Assembly (NCBI GenBank): GCA_963576725.1
Contig: OY755240.1
Span: 18,315,743-18,379,742 of the forward strand
From: Azorinus chamasolen
Taxonomy: Eukaryota; Mollusca; Bivalvia; Cardiida; Solecurtidae
Direction: 5' to 3'
DNA length: 64,000 bases
The notes beneath the pieces were generated by a model. It saw only the letters and a list, made by a program, of their open reading frames with translations. It had not been told where the DNA came from and ran no database searches. Made by a program: the position numbers and the translations under genes. Positions 32,001-45,100 of this stretch are shown here, in pieces. Within the stretch, counting starts at the first letter, position 1, and every line of letters begins with the position of its first letter.

Positions 32001-35000
32001 AATCTGGTTTTAAATTTCAAAAAAGGTGTGAAATTGATCGAGTTATCGGCCTTTCAAAGGTGTGAAAACCTTCAGTTTGGGCTCTATCTTAGAAAATGGC
32101 GACATAAAATGTCTAGATTATATCGAAAGTTACTTCAAAGTAAATTATCTCTAATATATGTGAAGATGGTTGTGAAAATATTTTTTTGAGAATTTGACCC
32201 ATTTTCGACAGACGCGGCCCTGTCCAATCGATCAAAAAATGAAATTTCTTCAATCCTGGCAAGTCATATATCGTTGGAAAGGATTTGTCAAGAAGAGTTG
32301 AAATCTGGTTTCAAATTTCAAAAAGGTGTGAATTTGATCGAGTTATCGCCTTTCAAAGGTGTGAAAACCTTCAGTTTGGGCTCTATCTTAGAAAATGGCG
32401 ACATAAAATGTCTAGATTATATCGAAGTTTACTTAAAAGTAACTTATCTCTAATATATGTGAAGATGGTGCGAAAATATTTTTTTGAGAATTTGACCCAT
32501 TTTCGACAGACGCGGCCCTGTCGAATCGATGAAAAAATGAAATTTCTTCAATCCTGGCAAGTCATATATCGTTGGAAAGGATTTGTCAAGAAGAGTTGAA
32601 ATCTGGTTTCAAATTTCAAAAAGGTGTGAATTTGATCGAGTTATCGCCTTTCAAAGGTGTGAAAACCTTCAGTTTGGGCTCTATCTTAGAAAATGGCGAC
32701 ATAAAATGTCTAGATTATATCGAAATTTACTTAAAAGTAACTTATCTCTAATATATGTGAAGATGGTGCGAAAATATTTTTTTGAGAATTTGACCCATTT
32801 TTGACAGGCGCGGCCCTGTCGAATCGATCAAAAATGAAATTTCTTCAATCCTGGCAAGTCATATATCGTTAGAAAGGATCTGTTGAGACGAGTTGAAATC
32901 TGGTTTCAAATTTCAAAAAGTTGTGAATTTGATCGAGTTATCGCCTTTCAAAGGTGTGAAAACCTTCAGTTTGGGCTCTATCTTAGAATATGGCGACATA
33001 AAATGTCTAGATTATATCGAAATTTACTTAAAAGTAACTTATCTCTAATATATGTGAAGATGGTTGCGAAAATTTTTTTTTGAGAATTTGACCCATTTTC
33101 GACAGACGCGGCCCTGTCCAATCGATCAAAAAATGAACTTTCTTCAATCCTGGCAAGTCATATATCGTTGGAAAGGATTTGTCAAGATGAGTTGAAATCT
33201 GGTTTCAAATTTCAAAAAGGTGTGAAATTGATCGAGTTATCGCCTTTCAAAGGTGTGAAAACCTTCAGTTTGGGCTCTATCTTAGAAAATGGCGACATAA
33301 AATGTCTAGATTATATCGAAATTTACTTAAAAGTAACTTATCTCTAATATATGTGAAGATGGTGCGAAAATATTTTTTTGAGAATTTGACCCATTTTTGA
33401 CAGGCGCGGCCCTGTCGAATCGATCAAAAATGAAATTTCTTCAATCCTGGCAAGTCATATATCGTTAGAAAGGATCTGTTGAGACGAGTTGAAATCTGGT
33501 TTCAAATTTCAAAAAGTTGTGAATTTGATCGAGTTATCGCCTTTCAAAGGTGTGAAAATCTTCAGTTTGGGCTCTATCTTAGAATATGGCGACATAAAAT
33601 GTCTAGATTATATCGAAATTTACTTAAAAGTAACTTATCTCTAATATATGTGAAGATTGTGCAAAAATATTTTTTTGAGAATTTGACCCATTTTCGACAG
33701 GCGCGGCCCTGTCGAATTGATCAAAAAATGAAATTTCTTCAATCCTGGCAAGTCATATATCGTTGGAAAGGATTTGTCAAGACGAGTTGAAGTCTGGTTT
33801 CAAATTTCAAAAAGGTATGAAATTGATCGAGTTGTCGCCTTTCAAAGGTGTGAAAACCTTCAGTTTGGGCTCTATCTTAGAAAATGGCGACATAAAATGT
33901 CTAGATTATATCGAAAGTTACTTCAAAGTAAATTATCTCTAATATATGTGAAGATGGTTGCGAAAATATTTTTTTGAGAATTTGACCCATTTTCGACAGA
34001 CGCGGCCCTGTCGAATCGATCAAAAAATGAACTTTCTTCAATCCTGGCAAGTCATATATCGTTGGAAAGGATTTGTCAAGAAGAGTTGAAATCTGGTTTC
34101 AAATTTCAAAAAGGTGTGAAATTGATCGAGTTATCGCCTTTCAAAGGTGTGAAAACCTTCAGTTTGGGCTCTATCTTAGAAAATGGCGACATAAAATGTC
34201 TAGATTATATCGAAATTTACTTAAAAGTAACTTATCTCTAATATATGTGAAGATGGTTGCGAAAATATTTTTTTGAGAATTTGACCCATTTTCGACAGAC
34301 GCGGCCCTGTCGAATCGATCAAAAAATGAAATTTCTTCAATCCTGGCAAGTCATATATCGTTGGAAAGGATTTGTCAAGACGAGTTGAAATCTGGTTTCA
34401 AATTTCAAAAAGGTGTGAATTTGATCGAGTTATCGCCTTTCAAAGGTGTGAAAACCTTCAGTTTGGGCTCTATCTTAGAAAATGGCGACATAAAATGTCT
34501 AGATTATATCGAAAGTTACTTCAAAGTAACTTATCTCTAATATATGTGAAGATGGTTGCGAAAATATTTTTTGGAGAATTTGACCCATTTTCGACAGACG
34601 AAGCCCTGTCCAATCGATCAAAAAATTAAATTTCTTCAATCCTGGCAAGTCATATATCGTTGGAAAGGATTTGTCAAGATGAGTTGAAATCTGGTTTCAA
34701 ATTTCAAAAAGGTGTGAAATTGATCGAGTTATCGCCTTTCAAAGGTGTGAAAACCTTCAGTTTGGGCTCTATCTTAGAAAATGGCGACATAAAATGTCTA
34801 GATTATATCGAAATTTACTTAAAAAGTAACTTATCTCTAATATATGTGAAGATGGTGCGAAAATATTTTTTTGAGAATTTGACCCATTTTTGACAGGCGC
34901 GGCCCTGTCGAGTCGATCAAAAATGAAATTTCTTCAATCCTGGCAAGTCATATATCGTTAGAAAGGATCTGTTGAGACGAGTTGAAATCTGGTTCAAATT

Positions 35001-36100
35001 TCAAAAAGGTGTGAAATTGATCGAGTTATCGCCTTTCAAAGGTGTGAAAACCTTCAGTTTGGGCTCTATCTTAGAAAATGGCGACATAAAATGTCTAGAT
35101 TATATCGAAATTTACTTAAAAGTAACTTATCTCTAATATATGTGAAGATGGTTGCGAAAATATTTTTTTGAGAATTTGACCCATTTTCGACAGACGCGGC
35201 CCTGTCGAATCGATCAAAAAATGAAATTTCTTCAATCCTGGCAAGTCATATATCGTTGGAAAGGATTTGTCAAGAAGAGTTGAAATCTGGTTTTAAATTT
35301 CAAAAAAGGTGTGAAATTGATCGAGTTATCGGCCTTTCAAAGGTGTGAAAACCTTCAGTTTGGGCTCTATCTTAGAAAATGGCGACATAAAATGTCTAGA
35401 TTATATCGAAAGTTACTTCAAAGTAAATTATCTCTAATATATGTGAAGATGGTTGTGAAAATATTTTTTTGAGAATTTGACCCATTTTCGACAGACGCGG
35501 CCCTGTCGAATCGATCAAAAAATGAAATTTCTTCAATCCTGGCAAGTCATATATCGTTGGAAAGGATTTGTCAAGAAGAGTTGAAATCTGGTTTCAAATT
35601 TCAAAAAGGTGTGAATTTGATCGAGTTATCGCCTTTCAAAGGTGTGAAAACCTTCAGTTTGGGCTCTATCTTAGAATATGGCGACATAAAATGTCTAGAT
35701 TATATCGAAGTTTACTTAAAAGTAACTTATCTCTAATATATGTGAAGATGGTGCGAAAATATTTTTTTGAGAATTTGACCCATTTTCGACAGACGCGGCC
35801 CTGTCGAATCGATGAAAAAATGAAATTTCTTCAATCCTGGCAAGTCATATATCGTTGGAAAGGATTTGTCAAGAAGAGTTGAAATCTGGTTTCAAATTTC
35901 AAAAAGGTGTGAATTTGATCGAGTTATCGCCTTTCAAAGGTGTGAAAACCTTCAGTTTGGGCTCTATCTTAGAAAATGGCGACATAAAATGTCTAGATTA
36001 TATCGAAATTTACTTAAAAGTAACTTATCTCTAATATATGTGAAGATGGTGCGAAAATATTTTTTTGAGAATTTGACCCATTTTTGACAGGCGCGGCCCT
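29002..36100 (+). repeat. Fifteen-monomer higher-order repeat (4,477-bp offset)
   Basis: Matching variant monomers at 29,002/33,479, 29,297/33,774, 29,596/34,073, 29,895/34,372, 31,090/35,568 and 31,388/35,866 keep an offset of 4,477-4,478. Agreement ends before 31,688 against 36,166, where monomer types differ. Confidence 0.75.
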
Positions 36101-36380
36101 GTCGAATCGATCAAAAATGAAATTTCTTCAATCCTGGAAAGTCATATATCGTTAGAAAGGATCTGTTGAGACGAGTTGAAATCTGGTTTCAAATTTCAAA
36201 AAGGTGTGAAATTGATCGAGTTATCGCCTTTCAAAGGTGTGAAAACCTTCAGTTTGGGCTCTATCTTAGAAAATGGCGACATAAAATGTCTAGATTATAT
36301 CGAAATTTACTTAAAAGTAACTTATCTCTAATATATGTGAAGATGGTTGCGAAAATATTTTTTGGAGAATTTGACCCATT

Positions 36381-36392
36381 TTCGACAGAATC
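36381..36392 (+). other. 14-bp deletion variant removing the monomer hairpin
   Basis: Here ttcgacag joins directly to aatcgatc, so the GC-rich spacer and most of the right stem are gone. The identical deletion is found at about 55,174 and 60,829. All three sit after the tttttggagaat variant, indicating one event copied twice. Confidence 0.9.
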
Positions 36393-39300
36393 GATCAAAA
36401 AATGAAATTTCTTCAATCCTGGCAAGTCATATATCGTTGGAAAGGATTTGTCAAGAAGAGTTGAAATCTGGTTTTAAATTTCAAAAAGGTGTGAAATTGA
36501 TCGAGTTATCGCCTTTCAAAGGTGTGAAAACCTTCAGTTTGGGCTCTATCTTAGAAAATGGCGACATAAAATGTCTAGATTATATCGAAATTTACTTAAA
36601 AGTAACTTATCTCTAATATATGTGAAGATGGTTGTGAAAATATTTTTTTGAGAATTTGACCCATTTTCGACAGACGCGGCCCTGTCGAATCGATCAAAAA
36701 ATGAAATTTCTTCAATCCTGGCAAGTCATATATCGTTGGAAAGGATTTGTCAAGAAGAGTTGAAATCTGGTTTCAAATTTCAAAAAGGTGTGAATTTGAT
36801 CGAGTTATCGCCTTTCAAAGGTGTGAAAACCTTCAGTTTGGGCTCTATCTTAGAAAATGGCGACATAAAATGTCTAGATTATATCGAAGTTTACTTAAAA
36901 GTAACTTATCTCTAATATATGTGAAGATGGTGCGAAAATATTTTTTTGAGAATTTGACCCATTTTCGACAGACGCGGCCCTGTCGAATCGATGAAAAAAT
37001 GAAATTTCTTCAATCCTGGCAAGTCATATATCGTTGGAAAGGATTTGTCAAGAAGAGTTGAAATCTGGTTTCAAATTTCAAAAAGGTGTGAATTTGATCG
37101 AGTTATCGCCTTTCAAAGGTGTGAAAACCTTCAGTTTGGGCTCTATCTTAGAAAATGGCGACATAAAATGTCTAGATTATATCGAAATTTACTTAAAAGT
37201 AACTTATCTCTAATATATGTGAAGATGGTGCGAAAATATTTTTTTGAGAATTTGACCCATTTTTGACAGGCGCGGCCCTGTCGAATCGATCAAAAATGAA
37301 ATTTCTTCAATCCTGGCAAGTCATATATCGTTAGAAAGGATCTGTTGAGACGAGTTGAAATCTGGTTTCAAATTTCAAAAAGTTGTGAATTTGATCGAGT
37401 TATCGCCTTTCAAAGGTGTGAAAACCTTCAGTTTGGGCTCTATCTTAGAATATGGCGACATAAAATGTCTAGATTATATCGAAATTTACTTAAAAGTAAC
37501 TTATCTCTAATATATGTGAAGATGGTTGCGAAAATATTTTTTTGAGAATTTGACCCATTTTCGACAGACGCGGCCCTGTCCAATCGATCAAAAAATGAAC
37601 TTTCTTCAATCCTGGCAAGTCATATATCGTTGGAAAGGATTTGTCAAGATGAGTTGAAATCTGGTTTCAAATTTCAAAAAGGTGTGAAATTGATCGAGTT
37701 ATCGCCTTTCAAAGGTGTGAAAACCTTCAGTTTGGGCTCTATCTTAGAAAATGGCGACATAAAATGTCTAGATTATATCGAAATTTACTTAAAAGTAACT
37801 GATCTCTAATATATGTGAAGATGGTGCGAAAATATTTTTTTGAGAATTTGACCCATTTTTGACAGGCGCGGCCCTGTCGAATCGATCAAAAATGAAATTT
37901 CTTCAATCCTGGCAAGTCATATATCGTTAGAAAGGATCTGTTGAGACGAGTTGAAATCTGGTTTCAAATTTCAAAAAGTTGTGAATTTGATCGAGTTATC
38001 GCCTTTCAAAGGTGTGAAAACCTTCAGTTTGGGCTCTATCTTAGAATATGGCGACATAAAATGTCTAGATTATATCGAAATTTACTTAAAAGTAACTTAT
38101 CTCTAATATATGTGAAGATGGTTGCGAAAATATTTTTTTGAGAATTTGACCCATTTTCGACAGACGCGGCCCTGTCGAATCGATCAAAAAATGAAATTTC
38201 TTCAATCCTGGCAAGTCATATATCGTTGGAAAGGATTTGTCAAGAAGAGTTGAAATCTGGTTTTAAATTTCAAAAAAGGTGTGAAATTGATCGAGTTATC
38301 GGCCTTTCAAAGGTGTGAAAACCTTCAGTTTGGGCTCTATCTTAGAAAATGGCGACATAAAATGTCTAGATTATATCGAAAGTTACTTCAAAGTAAATTA
38401 TCTCTAATATATGTGAAGATGGTTGTGAAAATATTTTTTTGAGAATTTGACCCATTTTCGACAGACGCGGCCCTGTCCAATCGATCAAAAAATGAAATTT
38501 CTTCAATCCTGGCAAGTCATATATCGTTGGAAAGGATTTGTCAAGAAGAGTTGAAATCTGGTTTCAAATTTCAAAAAGGTGTGAATTTGATCGAGTTATC
38601 GCCTTTCAAAGGTGTGAAAACCTTCAGTTTGGGCTCTATCTTAGAAAATGGCGACATAAAATGTCTAGATTATATCGAAGTTTACTTAAAAGTAACTTAT
38701 CTCTAATATATGTGAAGATGGTGCGAAAATATTTTTTTGAGAATTTGACCCATTTTCGACAGACGCGGCCCTGTCGAATCGATGAAAAAATGAAATTTCT
38801 TCAATCCTGGCAAGTCATATATCGTTGGAAAGGATTTGTCAAGATGAGTTGAAATCTGGTTTCAAATTTCAAAAAGGTGTGAAATTGATCGAGTTATCGC
38901 CTTTCAAAGGTGTGAAAACCTTCAGTTTGGGCTCTATCTTAGAAAATGGCGACATAAAATGTCTAGATTATATCGAAATTTACTTAAAAAGTAACTTATC
39001 TCTAATATATGTGAAGATGGTGCGAAAATATTTTTTTGAGATTTGACCCATTTTTGACAGGCGCGGCCCTGTCGAGTCGATCAAAAATGAAATTTCTTCA
39101 ATCCTGGCAAGTCATATATCGTTAGAAAGGATCTGTTGAGACGAGTTGAAATCTGGTTCAAATTTCAAAAAGGTGTGAAATTGATCGAGTTATCGCCTTT
39201 CAAAGGTGTGAAAACCTTCAGTTTGGGCTCTATCTTAGAAAATGGCGACATAAAATGTCTAGATTATATCGAAATTTACTTAAAAGTAACTTATCTCTAA

Positions 39301-39419
39301 TATATGTGAAGATGGTTGCGAAAATATTTTTTTCAGAATTTGACCCATTTTCGACAGACGCGGCCCTGTCGAATCGATCAAAAAATGAAATTTCTTCAAT
39401 CCTGGCAAGTCATATATCG

Positions 39420-40020
39420 TTGGAAAGGATTTGTCAAGAAGAGTTGAAATCTGGTTTTAAATTTCAAAAAGGTGTGAAATTGACCGAGTTATCGGCCTTT
39501 CAAAGGTGTGAAAACCTTCAGTTTGGGCTCTATCTTAGAAAATGGCGACATAAAATGTCTAGATTATATCGAAAGTTACTTCAAAGTAAATTATCTCTAA
39601 TATATGTGAAGATGGTTGTGAAAATATTTTTTTGAGAATTTGACCCATTTTCGACAGACGCGGCCCTGTCGAATCGATCAAAAAATGAAATTTCTTCAAT
39701 CCTGGCAAGTCATATATCGTTGGAAAGGATTTGTCAAGAAGAGTTGAAATCTGGTTTTAAATTTCAAAAAGGTGTGAAATTGATCGAGTTATCGGCCTTT
39801 CAAAGGTGTGAAAACCTTCAGTTTGGGCTCTATCTTAGAAAATGGCGACATAAAATGTCTAGATTATATCGAAAGTTACTTCAAAGTAAATTATCTCTAA
39901 TATATGTGAAGATGGTTGTGAAAATATTTTTTTGAGAATTTGACCCATTTTCGACAGACGCGGCCCTGTCGAATCGATCAAAAAATGAAATTTCTTCAAT
40001 CCTGGCAAGTCATATATCGT
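39420..40020 (+). repeat. Identical neighbouring monomers (local homogenisation)
   Basis: Two consecutive 300-base units (about 39,421-39,720 and 39,721-40,020) appear identical except for gaccgag against gatcgag near 39,483/39,783. Elsewhere immediate neighbours usually belong to different classes. This is a fresh single-monomer duplication. Confidence 0.8.
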
Positions 40021-40625
40021 TGGAAAGGATTTGTCAAGACGAGTTGAAGTCTGGTTTCAAATTTCAAAAAGGTATGAAATTGATCGAGTTGTCGCCTTTC
40101 AAAGGTGTGAAAACCTTCAGTTTGGGCTCTATCTTAGAAAATGGCGACATAAAATGTCTAGATTATATCGAAGTTTACTTAAAAGTAACTTATCTCTAAT
40201 ATGTGAAGATGGTGCGAAAATATTTTTTTGAGAATTTGACCCATTTTTGACAGGCGCGGCCCTGTCGAATCGATCAAAAATGAAATTTCTTCAATCCTGG
40301 CAAGTCATATATCGTTGGAAAGGATTTGTCAAGACGAGTTGAAATCTGGTTTCAAATTTCAAAAAGGTGTGAATTTGATCGAGTTATCGCCTTTCAAAGG
40401 TGTGAAAACCTTCAGTTTGGGCTCTATCTTAGAAAATGGCGACATAAAATGTCTAGATTATATCGAAGTTTACTTAAAAGTAACTTATCTCTAATATATG
40501 TGAAGATGGTGCGAAAATATTTTTTTGAGAATTTGACCCATTTTTGACAGGCGCGGCCCTGTCGAATCGATCAAAAATGAAATTTCTTCAATCCTGGCAA
40601 GTCATATATCGTTAGAAAGGATCTG

Positions 40626-43010
40626 TTGAGACGAGTTGAAATCTGGTTTCAAATTTCAAAAAGGTGTGAAATTGATCGAGTTATCGCCTTTCAAAGGTGT
40701 GAAAACCTTCAGTTTGGGCTCTATCTTAGAAAATGGCGACATAAAATGTCTAGATTATATCGAAATTTACTTAAAAGTAACTTATCTCTAATATATGTGA
40801 AGATGGTTGCGAAAATATTTTTTTGAGAATTTGACCCATTTTCGACAGACGCGGCCCTGTCGAATCGATCAAAAAATGAAATTTCTTTAATCCTGGCAAG
40901 TCATATATCGTTGGAAAGGATTTGTCAAGAAGAGTTGAAATCTGGTTTTAAATTTCAAAAAGGTGTGAAATTGATCGAGTTATCGGCCTTTCAAAGGTGT
41001 GAAAACCTTCAGTTTGGGCTCTATCTTAGAAAATGGCGACATAAAATGTCTAGATTATATCGAAAGTTACTTCAAAGTAAATTATCTCTAATATATGTGA
41101 AGATGGTTGTGAAAATATTTTTTTGAGAATTTGACCCATTTTCGACAGACGCGGCCCTGTCGAATCGATCAAAAAATGAAATTTCTTCAATCCTGGCAAG
41201 TCATATATCGTTGGAAAGGATTTGTCAAGAAGAGTTGAAATCTGGTTTCAAATTTCAAAAAGGTGTGAATTTGATCGAGTTATCGCCTTTCAAAGGTGTG
41301 AAAACCTTCAGTTTGGGCTCTATCTTAGAAAATGGCGACATAAAATGTCTAGATTATATCGAAGTTTACTTAAAAGTAACTTATCTCTAATATATGTGAA
41401 GATGGTGCGAAAATATTTTTTTGAGAATTTGACCCATTTTCGACAGACGCGGCCCTGTCGAATCGATGAAAAAATGAAATTTCTTCAATCCTGGCAAGTC
41501 ATATATCGTTGGAAAGGATTTGTCAAGAAGAGTTGAAATCTGGTTTCAAATTTCAAAAAGGTGTGAATTTGATCGAGTTATCGCCTTTCAAAGGTGTGAA
41601 AACCTTCAGTTTGGGCTCTATCTTAGAAAATGGCGACATAAAATGTCTAGATTATATCGAAGTTTACTTAAAAGTAACTTATCTCTAATATATGTGAAGA
41701 TGGTGCGAAAATATTTTTTTGAGAATTTGACCCATTTTTGACAGGCGCGGCCCTGTCGAATCGATCAAAAATGAAATTTCTTCAATCCTGGCAAGTCATA
41801 TATCGTTGGAAAGGATTTGTCAAGACGAGTTGAAATCTGGTTTCAAATTTCAAAAAGGTGTGAATTTGATCGAGTTATCGCCTTTCAAAGGTGTGAAAAC
41901 CTTCAGTTTGGGCTCTATCTTAGAAAATGGCGACATAAAATGTCTAGATTATATCGAAGTTTACTTAAAAGTAACTTATCTCTAATATATGTGAAGATGG
42001 TGCGAAAATATTTTTTTGAGAATTTGACCCATTTTTGACAGGCGCGGCCCTGTCGAATCGATCAAAAATGAAATTTCTTCAATCCTGGCAAGTCATATAT
42101 CGTTAGAAAGGATCTGTTGAGACGAGTTGAAATCTGGTTTCAAATTTCAAAAAGGTGTGAAATTGATCGAGTTATCGCCTTTCAAAGGTGTGAAAACCTT
42201 CAGTTTGGGCTCTATCTTAGAAAATGGCGACATAAAATGTCTAGATTATATCGAAATTTACTTAAAAGTAACTTATCTCTAATATATGTGAAGATGGTTG
42301 CGAAAATATTTTTTTGAGAATTTGACCCATTTTCGACAGACGCGGCCCTGTCGAATCGATCAAAAAATGAAATTTCTTTAATCCTGGCAAGTCATATATC
42401 GTTGGAAAGGATTTGTCAAGAAGAGTTGAAATCTGGTTTTAAATTTCAAAAAGGTGTGAAATTGATCGAGTTATCGGCCTTTCAAAGGTGTGAAAACCTT
42501 CAGTTTGGGCTCTATCTTAGAAAATGGCGACATAAAATGTCTAGATTATATCGAAAGTTACTTCAAAGTAAATTATCTCTAATATATGTGAAGATGGTTG
42601 TGAAAATATTTTTTTGAGAATTTGACCCATTTTCGACAGACGCGGCCCTGTCGAATCGATCAAAAAATGAAATTTCTTCAATCCTGGCAAGTCATATATC
42701 GTTGGAAAGGATTTGTCAAGAAGAGTTGAAATCTGGTTTCAAATTTCAAAAAGGTGTGAATTTGATCGAGTTATCGCCTTTCAAAGGTGTGAAAACCTTC
42801 AGTTTGGGCTCTATCTTAGAAAATGGCGACATAAAATGTCTAGATTATATCGAAGTTTACTTAAAAGTAACTTATCTCTAATATATGTGAAGATGGTGCG
42901 AAAATATTTTTTTGAGAATTTGACCCATTTTCGACAGACGCGGCCCTGTCGAATCGATGAAAAAATGAAATTTCTTCAATCCTGGCAAGTCATATATCGT
43001 TGGAAAGGAT
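40626..43010 (+). repeat. Five-monomer higher-order repeat (1,491-bp offset)
   Basis: Monomer types at 40,626, 40,911 and 41,222 recur at 42,117, 42,402 and 42,713, each at 1,491 bases. They share the rare variant 'tttctttaatcctgg' (40,883 and 42,374), which also occurs near 50,434 and 52,528. Confidence 0.8.
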
Positions 43011-45100
43011 TTGTCAAGAAGAGTTGAAATCTGGTTTCAAATTTCAAAAAGGTGTGAATTTGATCGAGTTATCGCCTTTCAAAGGTGTGAAAACCTTCAG
43101 TTTGGGCTCTATCTTAGAAAATGGCGACATAAAATGTCTAGATTATATCGAAATTTACTTAAAAGTAACTTATCTCTAATATATGTGAAGATGGTGCGAA
43201 AATATTTTTTTGAGAATTTGACCCATTTTTGACAGGCGCGGCCCTGTCGAATCGATCAAAAATGAAATTTCTTCAATCCTGGCAAGTCATATATCGTTAG
43301 AAAGGATCTGTTGAGACGAGTTGAAATCTGGTTTCAAATTTCAAAAAGTTGTGAATTTGATCGAGTTATCGCCTTTCAAAGGTGTGAAAACCTTCAGTTT
43401 GGGCTCTATCTTAGAATATGGCGACATAAAATGTCTAGATTATATCGAAATTTACTTAAAAGTAACTTATCTCTAATATATGTGAAGATGGTTGCGAAAA
43501 ATTTTTTTTGAGAATTTGACCCATTTTCGACAGACGCGGCCCTGTCCAATCGATCAAAAAATGAACTTTCTTCAATCCTGGCAAGTCATATATCGTTGGA
43601 AAGGATTTGTCAAGATGAGTTGAAATCTGGTTTCAAATTTCAAAAAGGTGTGAAATTGATCGAGTTATCGCCTTTCAAAGGTGTGAAAACCTTCAGTTTG
43701 GGCTCTATCTTAGAAAATGGCGACATAAAATGTCTAGATTATATCGAAATTTACTTAAAAGTAACTTATCTCTAATATATGTGAAGATGGTGCGAAAATA
43801 TTTTTTTGAGAATTTGACCCATTTTTGACAGGCGCGGCCCTGTCGAATCGATCAAAAATGAAATTTCTTCAATCCTGGCAAGTCATATATCGTTAGAAAG
43901 GATCTGTTGAGACGAGTTGAAATCTGGTTTCAAATTTCAAAAAGTTGTGAATTTGATCGAGTTATCGCCTTTCAAAGGTGTGAAAATCTTCAGTTTGGGC
44001 TCTATCTTAGAATATGGCGACATAAAATGTCTAGATTATATCGAAATTTACTTAAAAGTAACTTATCTCTAATATATGTGAAGATTGTGCAAAAATATTT
44101 TTTTGAGAATTTGACCCATTTTCGACAGGCGCGGCCCTGTCGAATTGATCAAAAAATGAAATTTCTTCAATCCTGGCAAGTCATATATCGTTGGAAAGGA
44201 TTTGTCAAGACGAGTTGAAGTCTGGTTTCAAATTTCAAAAAGGTATGAAATTGATCGAGTTGTCGCCTTTCAAAGGTGTGAAAACCTTCAGTTTGGGCTC
44301 TATCTTAGAAAATGGCGACATAAAATGTCTAGATTATATCGAAAGTTACTTCAAAGTAAATTATCTCTAATATATGTGAAGATGGTTGCGAAAATATTTT
44401 TTTGAGAATTTGACCCATTTTCGACAGACGCGGCCCTGTCGAATCGATCAAAAAATGAACTTTCTTCAATCCTGGCAAGTCATATATCGTTGGAAAGGAT
44501 TTGTCAAGAAGAGTTGAAATCTGGTTTCAAATTTCAAAAAGGTGTGAAATTGATCGAGTTATCGCCTTTCAAAGGTGTGAAAACCTTCAGTTTGGGCTCT
44601 ATCTTAGAAAATGGCGACATAAAATGTCTAGATTATATCGAAATTTACTTAAAAGTAACTTATCTCTAATATATGTGAAGATGGTTGCGAAAATATTTTT
44701 TTGAGAATTTGACCCATTTTCGACAGACGCGGCCCTGTCGAATCGATCAAAAAATGAAATTTCTTCAATCCTGGCAAGTCATATATCGTTGGAAAGGATT
44801 TGTCAAGACGAGTTGAAATCTGGTTTCAAATTTCAAAAAGGTGTGAATTTGATCGAGTTATCGCCTTTCAAAGGTGTGAAAACCTTCAGTTTGGGCTCTA
44901 TCTTAGAAAATGGCGACATAAAATGTCTAGATTATATCGAAAGTTACTTCAAAGTAACTTATCTCTAATATATGTGAAGATGGTTGCGAAAATATTTTTT
45001 TGAGAATTTGACCCATTTTTGACAGGCGCGGCCCTGTCGAATCGATCAAAAATGAAATTTCTTCAATCCTGGCAAGTCATATATCGTTAGAAAGGATCTG